Shown piece by piece: positions 45,323 to 56,082 of a DNA stretch of 64,000 nucleotides. Source of the stretch: Spirosoma fluviale (GTDB lineage: Bacteria; Bacteroidota; Bacteroidia; Cytophagales; Cyclobacteriaceae); assembly GCA_945901615.1 (NCBI GenBank), contig CAMDLI010000001.1:1-64000 (forward strand), given 5' to 3'. A program made the position numbers and the translations under genes. How positions within the stretch are numbered: position 1 is the stretch's first letter; every line of letters starts with the position of its first letter. The notes under the pieces are model-generated. The model searched no databases, was not told where the DNA came from, and saw only the letters and a list, made by a program, of their open reading frames with translations.

Positions 45323-46054
45323 TTAAAAATTACTTGAATTTTTAACTATAAATAATCTAGCAGAATCCAAATCTTCTTGGGTATCTATGGCAATAGATAG
45401 ATGAGTCGTCTCTACCATCTGAATAGGTATTCCTCTTTCGACCAATCGAAGTTGTTCCAAAAGTTCGATCTCCTCTAGGTTCCCCTTGGGCCATTGGGTA
45501 AAAGTTTGCAAAATCTCACGGCGGTACGCATATACTCCGATATGCCTCCAATAGGTAAGTTCAATCCCTTCCCTGTTGTAAGGAATAGCTGATCTTGAAA
45601 AATAAATCGCTCGACGATTTTTATCCACTACCACCTTGACGAAATTGGGGTTTTGAACTTGAGCTGCATCCAAAACACACATTAGGCTTGCTACCCTTAT
45701 TTCTGAGTCACCAAAAGCAGCCACTAAATTCCGAAGGGTCTTCGCATCTTGAAATGGCTCATCTCCTTGCACATTTACAATCAAGTCCGCATCCACTTGA
45801 TCCAATGCTTCTGCGATTCGATCGGATCCGCTTTCATGCTCTTTTTTACTCAAGATTACTTTTCCTCCAATCGCCAAAATTTGATCTTGAATTTGGATAT
45901 GGTCTGTAACTACCCAGACTTCATCAAATACTCCCGTGGCTACCGTGCTTTGATAGGTACGCTGGATTACAGAAAGCCCACCTAAATCCTGAACCAGTTT
46001 GGCAGGCAGACGAGTGGAAGCATAGCGGGCAGGAATAAGTGCAGCGATTTTCAC
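45323..46054 (-). CDS. kdsB: 3-deoxy-manno-octulosonate cytidylyltransferase (CMP-Kdo synthetase)
   Basis: A 243-residue protein, the normal length. The N-terminal IPARYASTRLPAKL (residues 7-20) binds CTP. GSDRIAEA (76-83) and NVQGDEPF (94-101) are the other KdsB motifs. It activates Kdo with CTP for the inner core of lipopolysaccharide, in the cytoplasm. The start is GTG at 46054, directly before the conserved motif. It is transcribed towards the eCIS operon with no clear terminator between them. Confidence 0.95.
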   Translation of the reverse strand: MKIAALIPARYASTRLPAKLVQDLGGLSVIQRTYQSTVATGVFDEVWVVTDHIQIQDQILAIGGKVILSKKEHESGSDRIAEALDQVDADLIVNVQGDEPFQDAKTLRNLVAAFGDSEIRVASLMCVLDAAQVQNPNFVKVVVDKNRRAIYFSRSAIPYNREGIELTYWRHIGVYAYRREILQTFTQWPKGNLEEIELLEQLRLVERGIPIQMVETTHLSIAIDTQEDLDSARLFIVKNSSNF

Positions 46055-46137
46055 AGATTTTACAATTAGTGATTTAATAAAAAAAGATTAAAAGAATCAA
46101 TCATCCCCCTACCCTAGTCTACTATTAATTAATGCAC

Positions 46138-48591
46138 TTAATAGTAGCGCACCTCACATTTTGGAAAGGACTCTTTAAAGGAATCAATATTTCGAGGGGT
46201 CAAACGCGTATTGAAACAGGTCAGTTTTTTGAGTCCCAATAGATCTTCCAAGGCTTTCAAGGATCTTAAATCTGTACTAGCCACATCCAAGTCCTCCAAT
46301 TTCTTTAAGGTCTCAATTCCCTTCAGCGATTTGATATTCGTACCCGACAGGTTCAACTTCTTTAAGTTGGTCAGCTTAGTTAATGCAATAAGCTCTTCAA
46401 CACCTGTGTTGGATAAGTCAAGCTCTTCCAAATCCACTAAGCCTGCAATGGGTAAATAATCTATCGCTGGTAACTGGGAAAGCTTTAAGGAAGTGAGCTT
46501 TGTCAACTGTCGTAAAGGACTCAAGATCATGATGGGCGCGTCAAAAACAGTCAACTTTCTCAAATTTGAAAAAATTGTCAGAGGCTCTAAACTCGTAAAT
46601 GAAACTCTTTCTAAGGCTAAAGAAGACGCAGAAGTGAGGTGATGCAGTTCCTCTGTGGTTGGAGAAGCTGAAAGTTTATACTTTTCACTCAATACTTGTT
46701 TCCAATCTTCATTTAGCTCTTCCCACCAGCTACCTAGGCTGTCGGATCGATAAATAATCAAAACATCTGGTCTACTTAAAAGAAATTCCGGGAATTCGAT
46801 TTCCTTCACTTCGGAAGAATTTACATTCAGATAGCGAAGCTCAGGAAGGCTGGAGAGTGCCGCTATTGATAAAATAGGGCTGCCCTCAAGGTCAATTCGT
46901 TCGAGCAGCACATTTTCTTTTAAACCAGAGCCATCCTGAACACTGGTGTTTTTTGCAGTAAACTGACGTAGCGTCTTTACCTCCTCCAAGGGAAGTAAAT
47001 TGTCTAACTTTTGATTGTTAGAAACACTTATGGAAGTAAGCGCAACAAACCTCACAAGGGGCATCAAGGTTTCAATTCCTGAATCATCCAAGTTAAGTTC
47101 GGACAAATTTAAAGTCTGCGTTAAGACTTCAATTTTGGGCTTTTCAATTTGAAGTTCAGGATTGATTTTGATAAGCACACTTTTCCAAGCCAAGGACAAA
47201 CTCTCCCACCAAGATTGTAAGTCCTTTACATGGTGTATTAAGAGGATATCTGGATGATTTCGAACAAATAGGGTTGCATCTTCTTGACTCACCTTTGTTT
47301 CATCAGCCGCTATTTTTTCTAAGCTTTTTAGAGAAGCAACAGGAGATAAGTCAGATATATTAGAAGCAGTGATATCCAAATGCACAAGTTTGGTCATACT
47401 TGACAATGGAGAAAGATCTTCAAAATTGGTTTCTGAAAGATCCAAAGTGATCAAGGAACCAAGTTTTGAAAGCAGTGAATAATTTAAAATGTAGTTTTTG
47501 CTTAATGACAACGTTTCCAAAACCGCTAGGTCCTTGATATTCTCTATCGAATTGAAACCACTTTCTGTTAAATCAAGGTACTTCAAATTCTTAAACTGAT
47601 TCAGAACAGCAAAACTTTGAATAGCTGTATTGGATGCTTTAAATACCTGTAGGTTAGTTAGATTGACCAGCTCACTTATATCTTCAATTTGGGTATTGGA
47701 AATATCTAAATCCCTAAGCTTGTCTGAATACTTAATGAATTTTATCGCTGCTGTCGGAGTACTGGACAGATTCAAGGTTTCTAAAAAAGTAATGTTTGAG
47801 ATCGGGGAAAGATCTTCAATAGCGGTATGGCTAATATCCAAAAACTTGAGATCCCTTAATTCAGAAAGAGGTTTAAGGTGCTTAATCTGCGATTTACCAG
47901 ATAAATTAAGGGAATCAACCGCTACAAATTTGTAAAGCTGTCCAAGATCAACTGAATCACTTTTGGAAAGCTGAAAACGGGATTTAAAGTACAGTTTCCA
48001 TTCTGGATCAAGTGAGGTCCACCAAGCTTTCAACTCGTCATCACGACTGATTTTGGTAGTGTAAATACTTGCAATCTTCAGCTCTTGTGATTTTTCATCC
48101 AGGTTTACTTCAATAAATCTGGGTTTGATATTTGAGATTTTCTCTCCTTTCAAACCTGTAGCTGTAAGGGTACGGTCTAAAGATGCTAAAAAAAATACTT
48201 GGCCATTTTCCTTCTGACCTGGCTTGATTTCACGAATCTTGAATTTGAACTCAATGTTTTTGTAAAAAAATTCAAGGTCTCTAAAGTAAGCTGTAACATC
48301 TTTATTGGTGACTACTTTTCGATCAAAGACTAAATCATCTTCTACTTGAACCTTCCCATTTTGGAAAATCTTCAGGTAGCTCTCACGGATGATCACATCC
48401 TTATCACGAGCAGAAGTTTGAGAATTACCAACTGTATTGAGTAGGAATTCTAAGAAACGAATCTGATCCTCCACCTTAGTGGATAATTCAGTTAGTTGTT
48501 CCGTAGAATATCCTTTTATAGTTTGTCCTTGAGCAACAAATGACAAACAAAAAAGAAAAAACAGAAAAGTATACCTACTAATCCTGATCAT
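46138..48591 (-). CDS. Exported leucine-rich-repeat protein with three WW-WK modules
   Basis: An 817-residue protein with a signal peptide (about residues 1-22, ending VAQGQ). After a ~150-residue N-terminal domain it has blocks of internalin-like 22-residue LRRs (such as LKFLDISHTAIEDLSPISN). The blocks are separated by a repeated linker seen three times: LKAWWTSLDPEWKLYF, LQSWWESLSLAWKSVL and LGSWWEELNEDWKQVL. The C-terminal end is an LRR cap. It is probably at the cell surface or in the periplasm for protein or glycan binding. Its start overlaps the preceding stop by 14 bp, closing a four-gene operon. Confidence 0.75.
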   Translation of the reverse strand: MIRISRYTFLFFLFCLSFVAQGQTIKGYSTEQLTELSTKVEDQIRFLEFLLNTVGNSQTSARDKDVIIRESYLKIFQNGKVQVEDDLVFDRKVVTNKDVTAYFRDLEFFYKNIEFKFKIREIKPGQKENGQVFFLASLDRTLTATGLKGEKISNIKPRFIEVNLDEKSQELKIASIYTTKISRDDELKAWWTSLDPEWKLYFKSRFQLSKSDSVDLGQLYKFVAVDSLNLSGKSQIKHLKPLSELRDLKFLDISHTAIEDLSPISNITFLETLNLSSTPTAAIKFIKYSDKLRDLDISNTQIEDISELVNLTNLQVFKASNTAIQSFAVLNQFKNLKYLDLTESGFNSIENIKDLAVLETLSLSKNYILNYSLLSKLGSLITLDLSETNFEDLSPLSSMTKLVHLDITASNISDLSPVASLKSLEKIAADETKVSQEDATLFVRNHPDILLIHHVKDLQSWWESLSLAWKSVLIKINPELQIEKPKIEVLTQTLNLSELNLDDSGIETLMPLVRFVALTSISVSNNQKLDNLLPLEEVKTLRQFTAKNTSVQDGSGLKENVLLERIDLEGSPILSIAALSSLPELRYLNVNSSEVKEIEFPEFLLSRPDVLIIYRSDSLGSWWEELNEDWKQVLSEKYKLSASPTTEELHHLTSASSLALERVSFTSLEPLTIFSNLRKLTVFDAPIMILSPLRQLTKLTSLKLSQLPAIDYLPIAGLVDLEELDLSNTGVEELIALTKLTNLKKLNLSGTNIKSLKGIETLKKLEDLDVASTDLRSLKALEDLLGLKKLTCFNTRLTPRNIDSFKESFPKCEVRYY

Positions 48592-49417
48592 AGATGTACT
48601 TCAATAAAGTCTCTTTATCTCCTGGGCCTAATCGCATCAAATTGGAAACTAACCAACCGGTATTGAATCCTGGTCTATTGAATTGATTTACTTCAAAATA
48701 CCATCCTCCAATCTGAAAAAAATGAAACTTCACTCCATTAACCGTTTCAAATCGCAGGTTATCCTGCTTCATCTCAAAAAGGAAAATTGCTAAATAATCT
48801 GGCGTGTAGGAAGTTGGGGTAAATGATTCTGGATTTTCTGAGTCTTGAAAAGCCCTCCTCATATTCATGAATCCGAGCTCATGACTGAGAGGATGAAGAA
48901 AATCTTTAGCGGAGCCAACGGGCTTATTAAATAAGTTTTTGAAGGGTTCAAAGATCACCTGATCAATGACCCATTCGTAACCCAAGCCCTCAGGTTGAAT
49001 CTTCATAATAAAGGTCAGCCTCTCTTTTTTACCCTTATACCAAAATACTGCATCCACTTCAGCAATCCAGCCTGGCTTGTGGAAAACCAAATATTGAGGA
49101 TAGTTAGGAGAAAGAATATTGGTGATAAATTCAGATTTCAACTCGGGATTGATGCCAGAAGATTGGTTGTCAAAAAGTATGGAGACAAATCCCTTTCGTA
49201 ACTTTTCATTTTGGTAAAGGGAATCACCAGGATAAAAACGCTTCGTTCCATCTATGGATTCCTCTCCGTTGAACCTTCTAAAAAATTGGTTCATTTGTTT
49301 GGTAGAGGCGGCAAATCTACCATCATCTTTTATTGTCCCGGGGCTGCCTAAGCCTTGCCCCGAGACAATAGAGATGTAGGAAATAAAAATTGCAAAAATC
49401 AGTACGCTTTTTCTCAT
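48578..49417 (-). CDS. Exported protein of unknown function
   Basis: A 279-residue protein with a signal peptide (about residues 1-20, ending IVSGQG). It is mixed alpha/beta with a conserved-looking FRRFNGEESIDGTKRFYPGD near residue 50 and a WYFEVNQFNRPGFNTGWLVS stretch near the end. No family is recognised. It overlaps the upstream gene by 4 bp (ATGA) and the LRR gene by 14 bp, so it should act with them in the envelope. Confidence 0.65.
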   Translation of the reverse strand: MRKSVLIFAIFISYISIVSGQGLGSPGTIKDDGRFAASTKQMNQFFRRFNGEESIDGTKRFYPGDSLYQNEKLRKGFVSILFDNQSSGINPELKSEFITNILSPNYPQYLVFHKPGWIAEVDAVFWYKGKKERLTFIMKIQPEGLGYEWVIDQVIFEPFKNLFNKPVGSAKDFLHPLSHELGFMNMRRAFQDSENPESFTPTSYTPDYLAIFLFEMKQDNLRFETVNGVKFHFFQIGGWYFEVNQFNRPGFNTGWLVSNLMRLGPGDKETLLKYIYDQD

Positions 49418-49989
49418 GCGGAAGTTTCAGTCACTCGAATATCGCCAAGCATTACGTCCCAAAATTCAATGGTACGGCCAGCAATTTGAGTTTGCTTCTT
49501 CTCTACATAAATGGTGATATCCTTTTTGGTCGTATCCTTGTAGTTCATACCAGTTTCAATAGAGGTACCCTCAAAGCGCTGGTAAACAGTAATTACACCT
49601 ACATATCGTCCATCAGGCTGTCTCTCCAAATCAGAAACATACTGGATATCGTACCAAGTGATATTTACCTTATCGTAATTCAAGGCCATCAATCGCTCAA
49701 AGTATCTTCTCACTTTGTAGTAGGCAATCTCTTGCGTGTTTATGGAAGAAACACCCATTTCTGCACCAGTTGCAAAAAGCTCCTCAGCTCTATCCATTAC
49801 GCGGTTTGCCTCAGAAAACTGAGTTTCTTTATTTCCAATGATGGAAATGTACTTGGAAAGGTCTTTTACCTTTTCCAATGCAAGGGAGTCGATCGCTTGC
49901 TTTCTTCTTGGACTAATATTGTCCTGAGCAAATGCTACTGTCATTGTAGCGAGAAATAGCCCTAGGATCAGAATTCCTGTATTTTTCAT
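49414..49989 (-). CDS. Exported protein of unknown function
   Basis: A 191-residue protein with a signal peptide (about residues 1-21, ending VAFAQ). A helical first half (RKQAIDSLALEKVKDLSKYI) is followed by a beta-rich second half (GRYVGVITVYQRFEG, then KDITIYVEKKQTQ) resembling a small NTF2-like or cystatin-like fold; this is only an impression. It is the second gene of the operon, 24 bp after the lipoprotein gene. Confidence 0.65.
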   Translation of the reverse strand: MKNTGILILGLFLATMTVAFAQDNISPRRKQAIDSLALEKVKDLSKYISIIGNKETQFSEANRVMDRAEELFATGAEMGVSSINTQEIAYYKVRRYFERLMALNYDKVNITWYDIQYVSDLERQPDGRYVGVITVYQRFEGTSIETGMNYKDTTKKDITIYVEKKQTQIAGRTIEFWDVMLGDIRVTETSA

Positions 49990-50013
49990 ATGAACTATAG
50001 TTTCGGGGATAGA

Positions 50014-50484
50014 TTATTTTCTTTTAAGTTCCAATTCAGTCACTTTACCCCCTGCCATTCGAATATCAGAGATGTAATTCAAGTTTTTCTTGGTGTCTTT
50101 CAAGTATTCCAAATACTTCTTGATGGTCGTTGGCTCATCGTAATCTTTAACTCCACCTTCTTCATGAATAACAACCAAAATTGGGGTCTCCGGGTTGGAA
50201 AACATGGCCAATACTTCCTGGATAGACTGGTTAGCGGCGGTCACATTGCTAGCTGATGCGATGGAAGCAAATTGACTTTCGAGCTTTTCAACTGCAACTT
50301 CATCTGCAGAACGAACAACTGGTGCAGGTGCTGGAGTTGGCTTTACCACTTCTTCTTTTACAACAGGTGCTGGAGCTGGCTCAACAGCCTTCTTTTTGCT
50401 TTTACAGGCACCCATAGACAAAAGGACTAGTACTGCCATCAACATGGTTTTCCTCAAGGAAAGAGCGAACATTGGATGTTTCAT
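50014..50484 (-). CDS. Small lipoprotein with Pro/Ala/Val-rich linker
   Basis: A 156-residue protein. The signal peptide ends in LSMGAC, giving a lipid-modified Cys27; lysines and an Ala/Pro/Val linker (residues ~30-60) follow. The C-terminal ~90 residues are compact and mixed (FSNPETPILVVIHEEGG). It heads the operon 50484-46138 and may tether the group to the membrane. The 226-bp gap before it shows no clear promoter match. Confidence 0.65.
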   Translation of the reverse strand: MKHPMFALSLRKTMLMAVLVLLSMGACKSKKKAVEPAPAPVVKEEVVKPTPAPAPVVRSADEVAVEKLESQFASIASASNVTAANQSIQEVLAMFSNPETPILVVIHEEGGVKDYDEPTTIKKYLEYLKDTKKNLNYISDIRMAGGKVTELELKRK

Positions 50485-50710
50485 CGTAATTATAGGTTAT
50501 TGATTTCGGTTAGGTAATCCATTTCGGATTCTTAGATACTGCAAATTAAATAAAACATTGCAAAGATTTGAGCTACTTACTCTAGTGGTCAACTTTTTTT
50601 TCATTGAGCTACTCTGGAATGAACGAGATGGCTTCGATCAAAAACAATCTACTACCCACTATCTGAATACTAACTGCTTTGAAAACAATCAATTAGAAGG
50701 TAAATTCTAC

Positions 50711-52012
50711 TTACAATCGAGCATCCACTAAAGATCGATCGAGCACTCCTTTGACATCATAGATGACCTGATTCGCGTTTTTTCGTAGCGGCATGGTAGC
50801 AAAAGCATCGTGCGAAACAGCCAAAACAATTGCCGAATACTTTGAAATATCAGGAAGGACAGGACCGACTTGAATTTTAATGCCATACTCCTCCTCCACT
50901 TCTTGCGCATTGGCCCAAGGATCATATACGTCTACTCCCATATCGAAGGTTCGCAATTCATGGTAAATATCAATTACGCGCGTATTCCTTACATCAGGAC
51001 AGTTTTCTTTGAAGGTAAATCCTAAAATCAACACCTTGGCATCCAAGACTTTGATATCCTTACGCATCATCAACTTGATGATTTCGGTGGCTACAAACTT
51101 CCCCATGCTGTCATTAACCCTCCTTCCAGCAAGAATTATTTCAGGATGATAGCCTACCTCCTGCGCTTTTTGAGCCAAATAAAAAGGATCTACTCCGATG
51201 CAATGTCCACCGACCAATCCCGGTTTAAATTTTAGAAAATTCCACTTCGTGCCAGCAGCTTCCAAAACTTCTTGGGTATCGATACCCAACAAATTGAAAA
51301 TCTTGGCCAGCTCATTTACAAAGGCAATATTGATGTCACGCTGTGAGTTTTCAATTACCTTGGAGGCTTCCGCAACCTTGATCGAAGAAGCCTTGTATGT
51401 TCCTGCAGTAATAATGCTGCGATACAAGGAATCTACAAATTCCGCAATTTCTGGAGTACTGCCAGAAGTAACTTTTACAATCTGTGCTACGGTGTGTACC
51501 TTATCCCCTGGGTTGATACGCTCAGGAGAATAGCCCGCAAAAAAATCAACATTGAACTTTAACCCAGAAATCTTCTCCAATACGGGAACACAATCCTCTT
51601 CTGTTACTCCCGGATATACGGTGGATTCATAGATGACCACATCCTCTTTCTTCAAATAATGTCCAATGTTTTCTGAAGCCTTCAACATCGGGATAAGAAT
51701 TGGGCGATTGTGCTTGTCTGTTGGCGTAGGAACCGTCACAATAAATACCGTACAGTCGCTTAAGTCCTTGGAATCAAAACTTGGAAATAAGCCTTTTTGA
51801 CCTACTTGAGGATTGGAGAGGAGCAAAACAGATGAAAGGGATGCATCCGCAACCTCTAGGGTTGCATCGTGGCCCGAAACCAGTTCTCCTACTCGCTTTT
51901 GATTGATATCAAATCCTACGACCGGATACTTCTTTGAAAATTCTACCGCCAAGGGAAGGCCAACATAGCCTAAGCCTATTACAGCAATCTTTACTTCATT
52001 TATTGGCTTCAC
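50711..52012 (-). CDS. tviB: Nucleotide-sugar dehydrogenase, TviB-like (UDP-GlcNAc/GalNAc 6-dehydrogenase)
   Basis: A 433-residue enzyme with all three UDP-sugar dehydrogenase domains: the NAD-binding [10 protein letters not shown] (residues 13-22), a central domain with the catalytic Cys271 in [14 protein letters not shown], and a C-terminal domain. The N-terminal [20 protein letters not shown] is closest to the TviB/WbpO branch, which oxidises UDP-GlcNAc or UDP-GalNAc to the uronic acid for surface polysaccharides. The start is GTG at 52012. The exact substrate is inferred. Confidence 0.87.
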   Translation of the reverse strand: MKPINEVKIAVIGLGYVGLPLAVEFSKKYPVVGFDINQKRVGELVSGHDATLEVADASLSSVLLLSNPQVGQKGLFPSFDSKDLSDCTVFIVTVPTPTDKHNRPILIPMLKASENIGHYLKKEDVVIYESTVYPGVTEEDCVPVLEKISGLKFNVDFFAGYSPERINPGDKVHTVAQIVKVTSGSTPEIAEFVDSLYRSIITAGTYKASSIKVAEASKVIENSQRDINIAFVNELAKIFNLLGIDTQEVLEAAGTKWNFLKFKPGLVGGHCIGVDPFYLAQKAQEVGYHPEIILAGRRVNDSMGKFVATEIIKLMMRKDIKVLDAKVLILGFTFKENCPDVRNTRVIDIYHELRTFDMGVDVYDPWANAQEVEEEYGIKIQVGPVLPDISKYSAIVLAVSHDAFATMPLRKNANQVIYDVKGVLDRSLVDARL

Positions 52013-52120
52013 AAGCTATTTCAATTAGTCAAATTTGATACTTGGCAAATCTTGTTTTTGATGTCAAGGGAGGTTCATTTATCAGAACACAAGTCCCAAT
52101 AGATTTTTTACACCACCAAA

Positions 52121-53524
52121 CTAAATGGCAGGTTTTCCTATTCCCTGAAATCTAAATCCTATCTTTTCCATTCGAGCAGCATCCAAGATATTTCTACCAT
52201 CAAATACGGTGGCTGGCTGCTTCATCTCCGCATGTATCTGCTCCCAGTCGAGTACAACAAACTCATCCCACTCGGTTAAAATGGCCACAGCTGCAGCATC
52301 TTTGCATGCTTCATAAGCCGAATCAACAACCTGCACCAGGCTTCTATTTTCTTCACTTGAACGGGTTTCTAGGAAGTCCAAGTCCGCATAAATCTTTTCT
52401 TTGGATACCTTGGGATCGTAAACAACCACGGAAGCACACTCATCCAAGAGATGATCCGCCACATAGATGGCCGCAGACTCTCTGGTGTCGTTGGTATCCT
52501 TTTTGAAGGCCCAACCTAAAAATGCAATTTTCTTTCCATTAACCGTATTGTATAGGCTTTTGATGATTTGCTTCGCAAATCTTGCCTTTTGATGGTCGTT
52601 AATCTTAATTACCTGCTCCCAGTAATCGGCCACAGCATGCAACTGATAACTCCTGCAGATGTAAACTAAATTGAGGATGTCTTTCTTGAAACACGATCCA
52701 CCAAAACCTACCGATGCTTTTAAAAATTTTGGTCCAATCCGAGAATCCATCCCAATCGCTTTGGATACATCATCCACATCTGCTCCCGTAGCCTCACAGA
52801 GTTCTGAAATGGAGTTGATGGAAGATACGCGCTGCGCTAAAAATGCATTTGCAGTAAGCTTGCTGAGTTCAGAAGACCAAAGGTTCGTCGTCAAAATCTT
52901 TTCCTCGGGAACCCAAGCAGCATAGATCGATGCCAATGCCTGAATTGCTTCTTTCCCCGCTGCACTTTGATCTCCCCCAATCAATACCCGGTCCGGATTT
53001 AATAGGTCTTGTACCGCTGTTCCTTCGGCTAAAAATTCAGGATTGGAAAGGACTTGAAAAGAAACTCCAGACTGAGAATTATGCAAAATGTCTTTAATTG
53101 CCTCAGCGGTGCGCACAGGCAAGGTGGATTTTTCAACCACAATTTTGGATGAGGTAGCAACTGCTGCGATCTGCCGTGCACATAGCTCCACCCACTTCAA
53201 ATCAGCAGCCATCCCCTTCCCTTCCCCATAGGTTTTGGTAGGTGTGTTGACTGAAATAAAAATCATGTCTGCCTCCTCAATCCCCTGCTCAACCTCTTTG
53301 GAGAAAAACAAGTTTCTCCCTCTAGCTTCGGCAACTACCTCGGCCAAACCAGGTTCGTAAACTGGTAAAAGACTTAAATTATCGTGATTCCAAGCATCAA
53401 TTCGAGCAGCATTGGCATCAACTACCACGACACGAATATCTGGACATTTGAGTGCCAAGACAGCCATTGTAGGTCCTCCCACATAGCCTGCTCCGATGCA
53501 ACAGATCGTTTTAATTTTTTTCAT
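52121..53524 (-). CDS. ugd: UDP-glucose 6-dehydrogenase
   Basis: A 467-residue enzyme of the eukaryote-like UGDH branch: the NAD fold [20 protein letters not shown] (residues 10-29), [20 protein letters not shown], and catalytic Cys278 in [14 protein letters not shown]. It oxidises UDP-glucose to UDP-glucuronate for exopolysaccharide or O-antigen. The ATG at 53524 is preferred over an upstream in-frame TTG (53545). It is 108 bp upstream of tviB on the same strand, so the two may form a surface-polysaccharide pair. Confidence 0.92.
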   Translation of the reverse strand: MKKIKTICCIGAGYVGGPTMAVLALKCPDIRVVVVDANAARIDAWNHDNLSLLPVYEPGLAEVVAEARGRNLFFSKEVEQGIEEADMIFISVNTPTKTYGEGKGMAADLKWVELCARQIAAVATSSKIVVEKSTLPVRTAEAIKDILHNSQSGVSFQVLSNPEFLAEGTAVQDLLNPDRVLIGGDQSAAGKEAIQALASIYAAWVPEEKILTTNLWSSELSKLTANAFLAQRVSSINSISELCEATGADVDDVSKAIGMDSRIGPKFLKASVGFGGSCFKKDILNLVYICRSYQLHAVADYWEQVIKINDHQKARFAKQIIKSLYNTVNGKKIAFLGWAFKKDTNDTRESAAIYVADHLLDECASVVVYDPKVSKEKIYADLDFLETRSSEENRSLVQVVDSAYEACKDAAAVAILTEWDEFVVLDWEQIHAEMKQPATVFDGRNILDAARMEKIGFRFQGIGKPAI

Positions 53525-53771
53525 TGTTTGCTTTACTCGAGTCAATTAAAAAAATTAAGCAGCACAAAAAACTGCCCATCTAAGAATTCGTCATGCAAAT
53601 AACGGAAGGAATTGCTGTTTTTTAGTAGAAACGGCTACAATTTGTAGGTATTAAAACCAAAAAAAGCTGCATTAATCCGATTGTTTCCTAGTTCCTCCAA
53701 AATTCCAATCGAAAATTATTGCCTTAAATCCCCATTTTATTTATAACTTTTTGGGATTAACACCTAAACCC

Positions 53772-56081
53772 ATGACCTACTCAAGCCTTATTCGAGGGCT
53801 TATTTGGATTTTGAGCATCGTTTCCTTTTGGAGTTGCTCAGAAAAATCCGCTACCCCTCCTGAATTACTGGAAGGAGAACAGTTGAGTTATAACTTCCAT
53901 ATTCGCCCTATCCTTTCAGACAAGTGCTTTTCTTGCCATGGTCCCGATGCCAATAAGCGAGAAGCCAACCTCCGACTAGATACGGAGGAAGGTGCTTTTG
54001 CAGCCTTAAAAGAAAGTCCTGGAAAATTTGCACTCGTAGCAGGAAAACCGCTCAGCTCGGAAGTTTACCACCGCATCACAAGCACTGACGCGAGCTTGAT
54101 CATGCCTCCACCGGAATCAAACCTCAGCCTTACCGATACCGAAATTCAGTTGATCACCCGCTGGATCGAACAAGGTGCTGCCTATGAACCACATTGGGCT
54201 TTTACGCGAGTAGAAAAACCAAAAGTTCCCAACGCCGATTGGGGCAACAACGAAATCGACCAGTTTGTAGGAGTTAAATTGAAATCTAAAGGACTAGAAC
54301 CAAACCCTGAAGCAAGCTCCTTCGAACTGATCAAACGCGCAAGCCTTGACCTTACAGGCCTCCCCCCTTCCCTAGAGATCTTGGAAAAATATGCAGGATT
54401 CAAAGGGGGAAACACATACGATAAATTACTTGACCAATTGCTCGGTAGTTCCGCTTACGGAGAGAAAATGGCAATTCTCTGGTTGGATATCTCTCGCTAC
54501 TCCGACAGCTATGGCTACCAAGACGATAACATCCGAAGCCAATGGCCCTACCGCGATTGGGTGATTCATGCCTTCAATAAAAACTTGTCCTACGATAAAT
54601 TCTTGACTTGGCAGCTAGCAGGAGACCTGCTACCCAATCCTACCAAAGAGCAAATCTTGGCAACTGCCTTCAATCGAAATCATAAATACACGGAAGAAGG
54701 TGGCATCATTGAAGAAGAGTACCGTGTCGAGTATGTGTTGGACAAAACCAACACCTTCAGTAAAGGTATCCTCGGCATCACGATGGAATGCGCCCAGTGC
54801 CATGACCACAAGTATGACCCGGTATCCCAAAAGGAATATTACCAGCTCTATGCATTTTTTAACAACTCCCAAGAAAAAGGCTTTGAGGGAGACGTAAGTG
54901 TGTCCAAACCAGCAAAAACGCCAATTCTTTGGGTAGAACGAGACGATTTGGATGGCATCCTAAGCTTCATCAACCATCAAGACACGAGCAAACTGAGTAT
55001 TTCTGTGATGGGTGAATTGGAAGAGAAAAGAACTACCTACATCCTCAATAGAGGGGCATACGACGCTCCTACCTTACCTGTAGAAGCTTCTACCCCCACT
55101 TCCATCTTATCCTTCTCGCCCTCCTTCGAAAAAAATCGACTTGGACTTGCTAAGTGGACCACGCACCGTGACAATCCACTTACAGCACGCGTATTTGTCA
55201 ACCTAATCTGGCAAGAAATCTTTGGAAGAGGCATTGTAAAATCTGCAGGTGATTTTGGGATGCAAGGCGACCTCCCTACCCATCCTGAACTACTTAATTG
55301 GCTAGCAGCAGATTTTATGGAGCAGGGCTGGAACATGAAAGGACTACTCAAAAAGATCTTACTTTCAGCCACTTACAGACAGTCAGCAAGTATTTCCTCC
55401 AAGCACAAGGAGATTGACCCTGACAACTTTTATTTGGCCCGAGCTCCACGAATTCGACTTCCTGCAGAAAATATTCAAGACCTCGTACTTGCTTCAAGCG
55501 GGTTATTAGTCGGAGAGATTGGAGGACCGAGTGTCAAGCCCTACCAGCCCTCGGGGCTTTGGGAGGCTGCTACTTCTGGTCGTGGGGTACTCGCCAACTA
55601 CCAACAGGATACCGGCAACAAATTGTACCGCAGAGGAATTTACAACTTCATCAAATTAACAGTTCCCCCACCAAAAGCGATCATCTTCGACTCGAGCAAC
55701 CGAGATCGATGTGAGATCACTCGAAATCGAACCAATACCCCGCTGCAAGCACTCGCCATGATGAATGATCCCATGATTTTGGAAGCTGCTCGTGTATTAT
55801 CTACCAGACTTTCTGAAAAATTCACCCAATCGGATCAAGCCATAGGCGAAGCATTCAAACGAATTGTGTGTAGAGAACTAAAGACAGAAGAAAAAGAATT
55901 GCTCCAAAATTACTACGATACCGAGCTTAAACATTTCCAAACGAATCCAAAAGATGCAGCGGCGATCTTGGATGTTGGGGAGTACCCAATCCTACCTCGA
56001 GCCATCACCCCACAAAATGCAGCGCTTATGCAGGTGATTATCAGCCTCTACAATCTGGAAGAAACCATTACTAAAAGTTGA
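53772..56081 (+). CDS. Planctomycete-type cytochrome c protein with DUF1549 and DUF1553
   Basis: A 769-residue protein. The signal peptide ends in SFWSC, a likely lipobox. A PSCyt1-type heme domain comes first (DKCFSCHGP, about residues 50-58), then DUF1549 (ASLDLTGLPPSLEILEKY) with a second CxxCH in ECAQCHDHKYDP, and then DUF1553 (NPLTARVFVNLIWQEIFGRG). Such proteins are known mainly from Planctomycetes and some Bacteroidota and sit with sulfatase or saccharide genes. The ATG at 53772 gives the proper signal; a TTG at 53751 is less likely. A DUF1501 partner follows 1 bp later. Confidence 0.9.
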   Translation: MTYSSLIRGLIWILSIVSFWSCSEKSATPPELLEGEQLSYNFHIRPILSDKCFSCHGPDANKREANLRLDTEEGAFAALKESPGKFALVAGKPLSSEVYHRITSTDASLIMPPPESNLSLTDTEIQLITRWIEQGAAYEPHWAFTRVEKPKVPNADWGNNEIDQFVGVKLKSKGLEPNPEASSFELIKRASLDLTGLPPSLEILEKYAGFKGGNTYDKLLDQLLGSSAYGEKMAILWLDISRYSDSYGYQDDNIRSQWPYRDWVIHAFNKNLSYDKFLTWQLAGDLLPNPTKEQILATAFNRNHKYTEEGGIIEEEYRVEYVLDKTNTFSKGILGITMECAQCHDHKYDPVSQKEYYQLYAFFNNSQEKGFEGDVSVSKPAKTPILWVERDDLDGILSFINHQDTSKLSISVMGELEEKRTTYILNRGAYDAPTLPVEASTPTSILSFSPSFEKNRLGLAKWTTHRDNPLTARVFVNLIWQEIFGRGIVKSAGDFGMQGDLPTHPELLNWLAADFMEQGWNMKGLLKKILLSATYRQSASISSKHKEIDPDNFYLARAPRIRLPAENIQDLVLASSGLLVGEIGGPSVKPYQPSGLWEAATSGRGVLANYQQDTGNKLYRRGIYNFIKLTVPPPKAIIFDSSNRDRCEITRNRTNTPLQALAMMNDPMILEAARVLSTRLSEKFTQSDQAIGEAFKRIVCRELKTEEKELLQNYYDTELKHFQTNPKDAAAILDVGEYPILPRAITPQNAALMQVIISLYNLEETITKS

Positions 56082-56082
56082 T

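Noticed and set aside
49390..49959. A 189-residue plus-strand frame
   Set aside because: It lies antisense to the 191-residue exported protein (49414-49989), which has a signal peptide and operon overlap; the antisense product has no plausible features.
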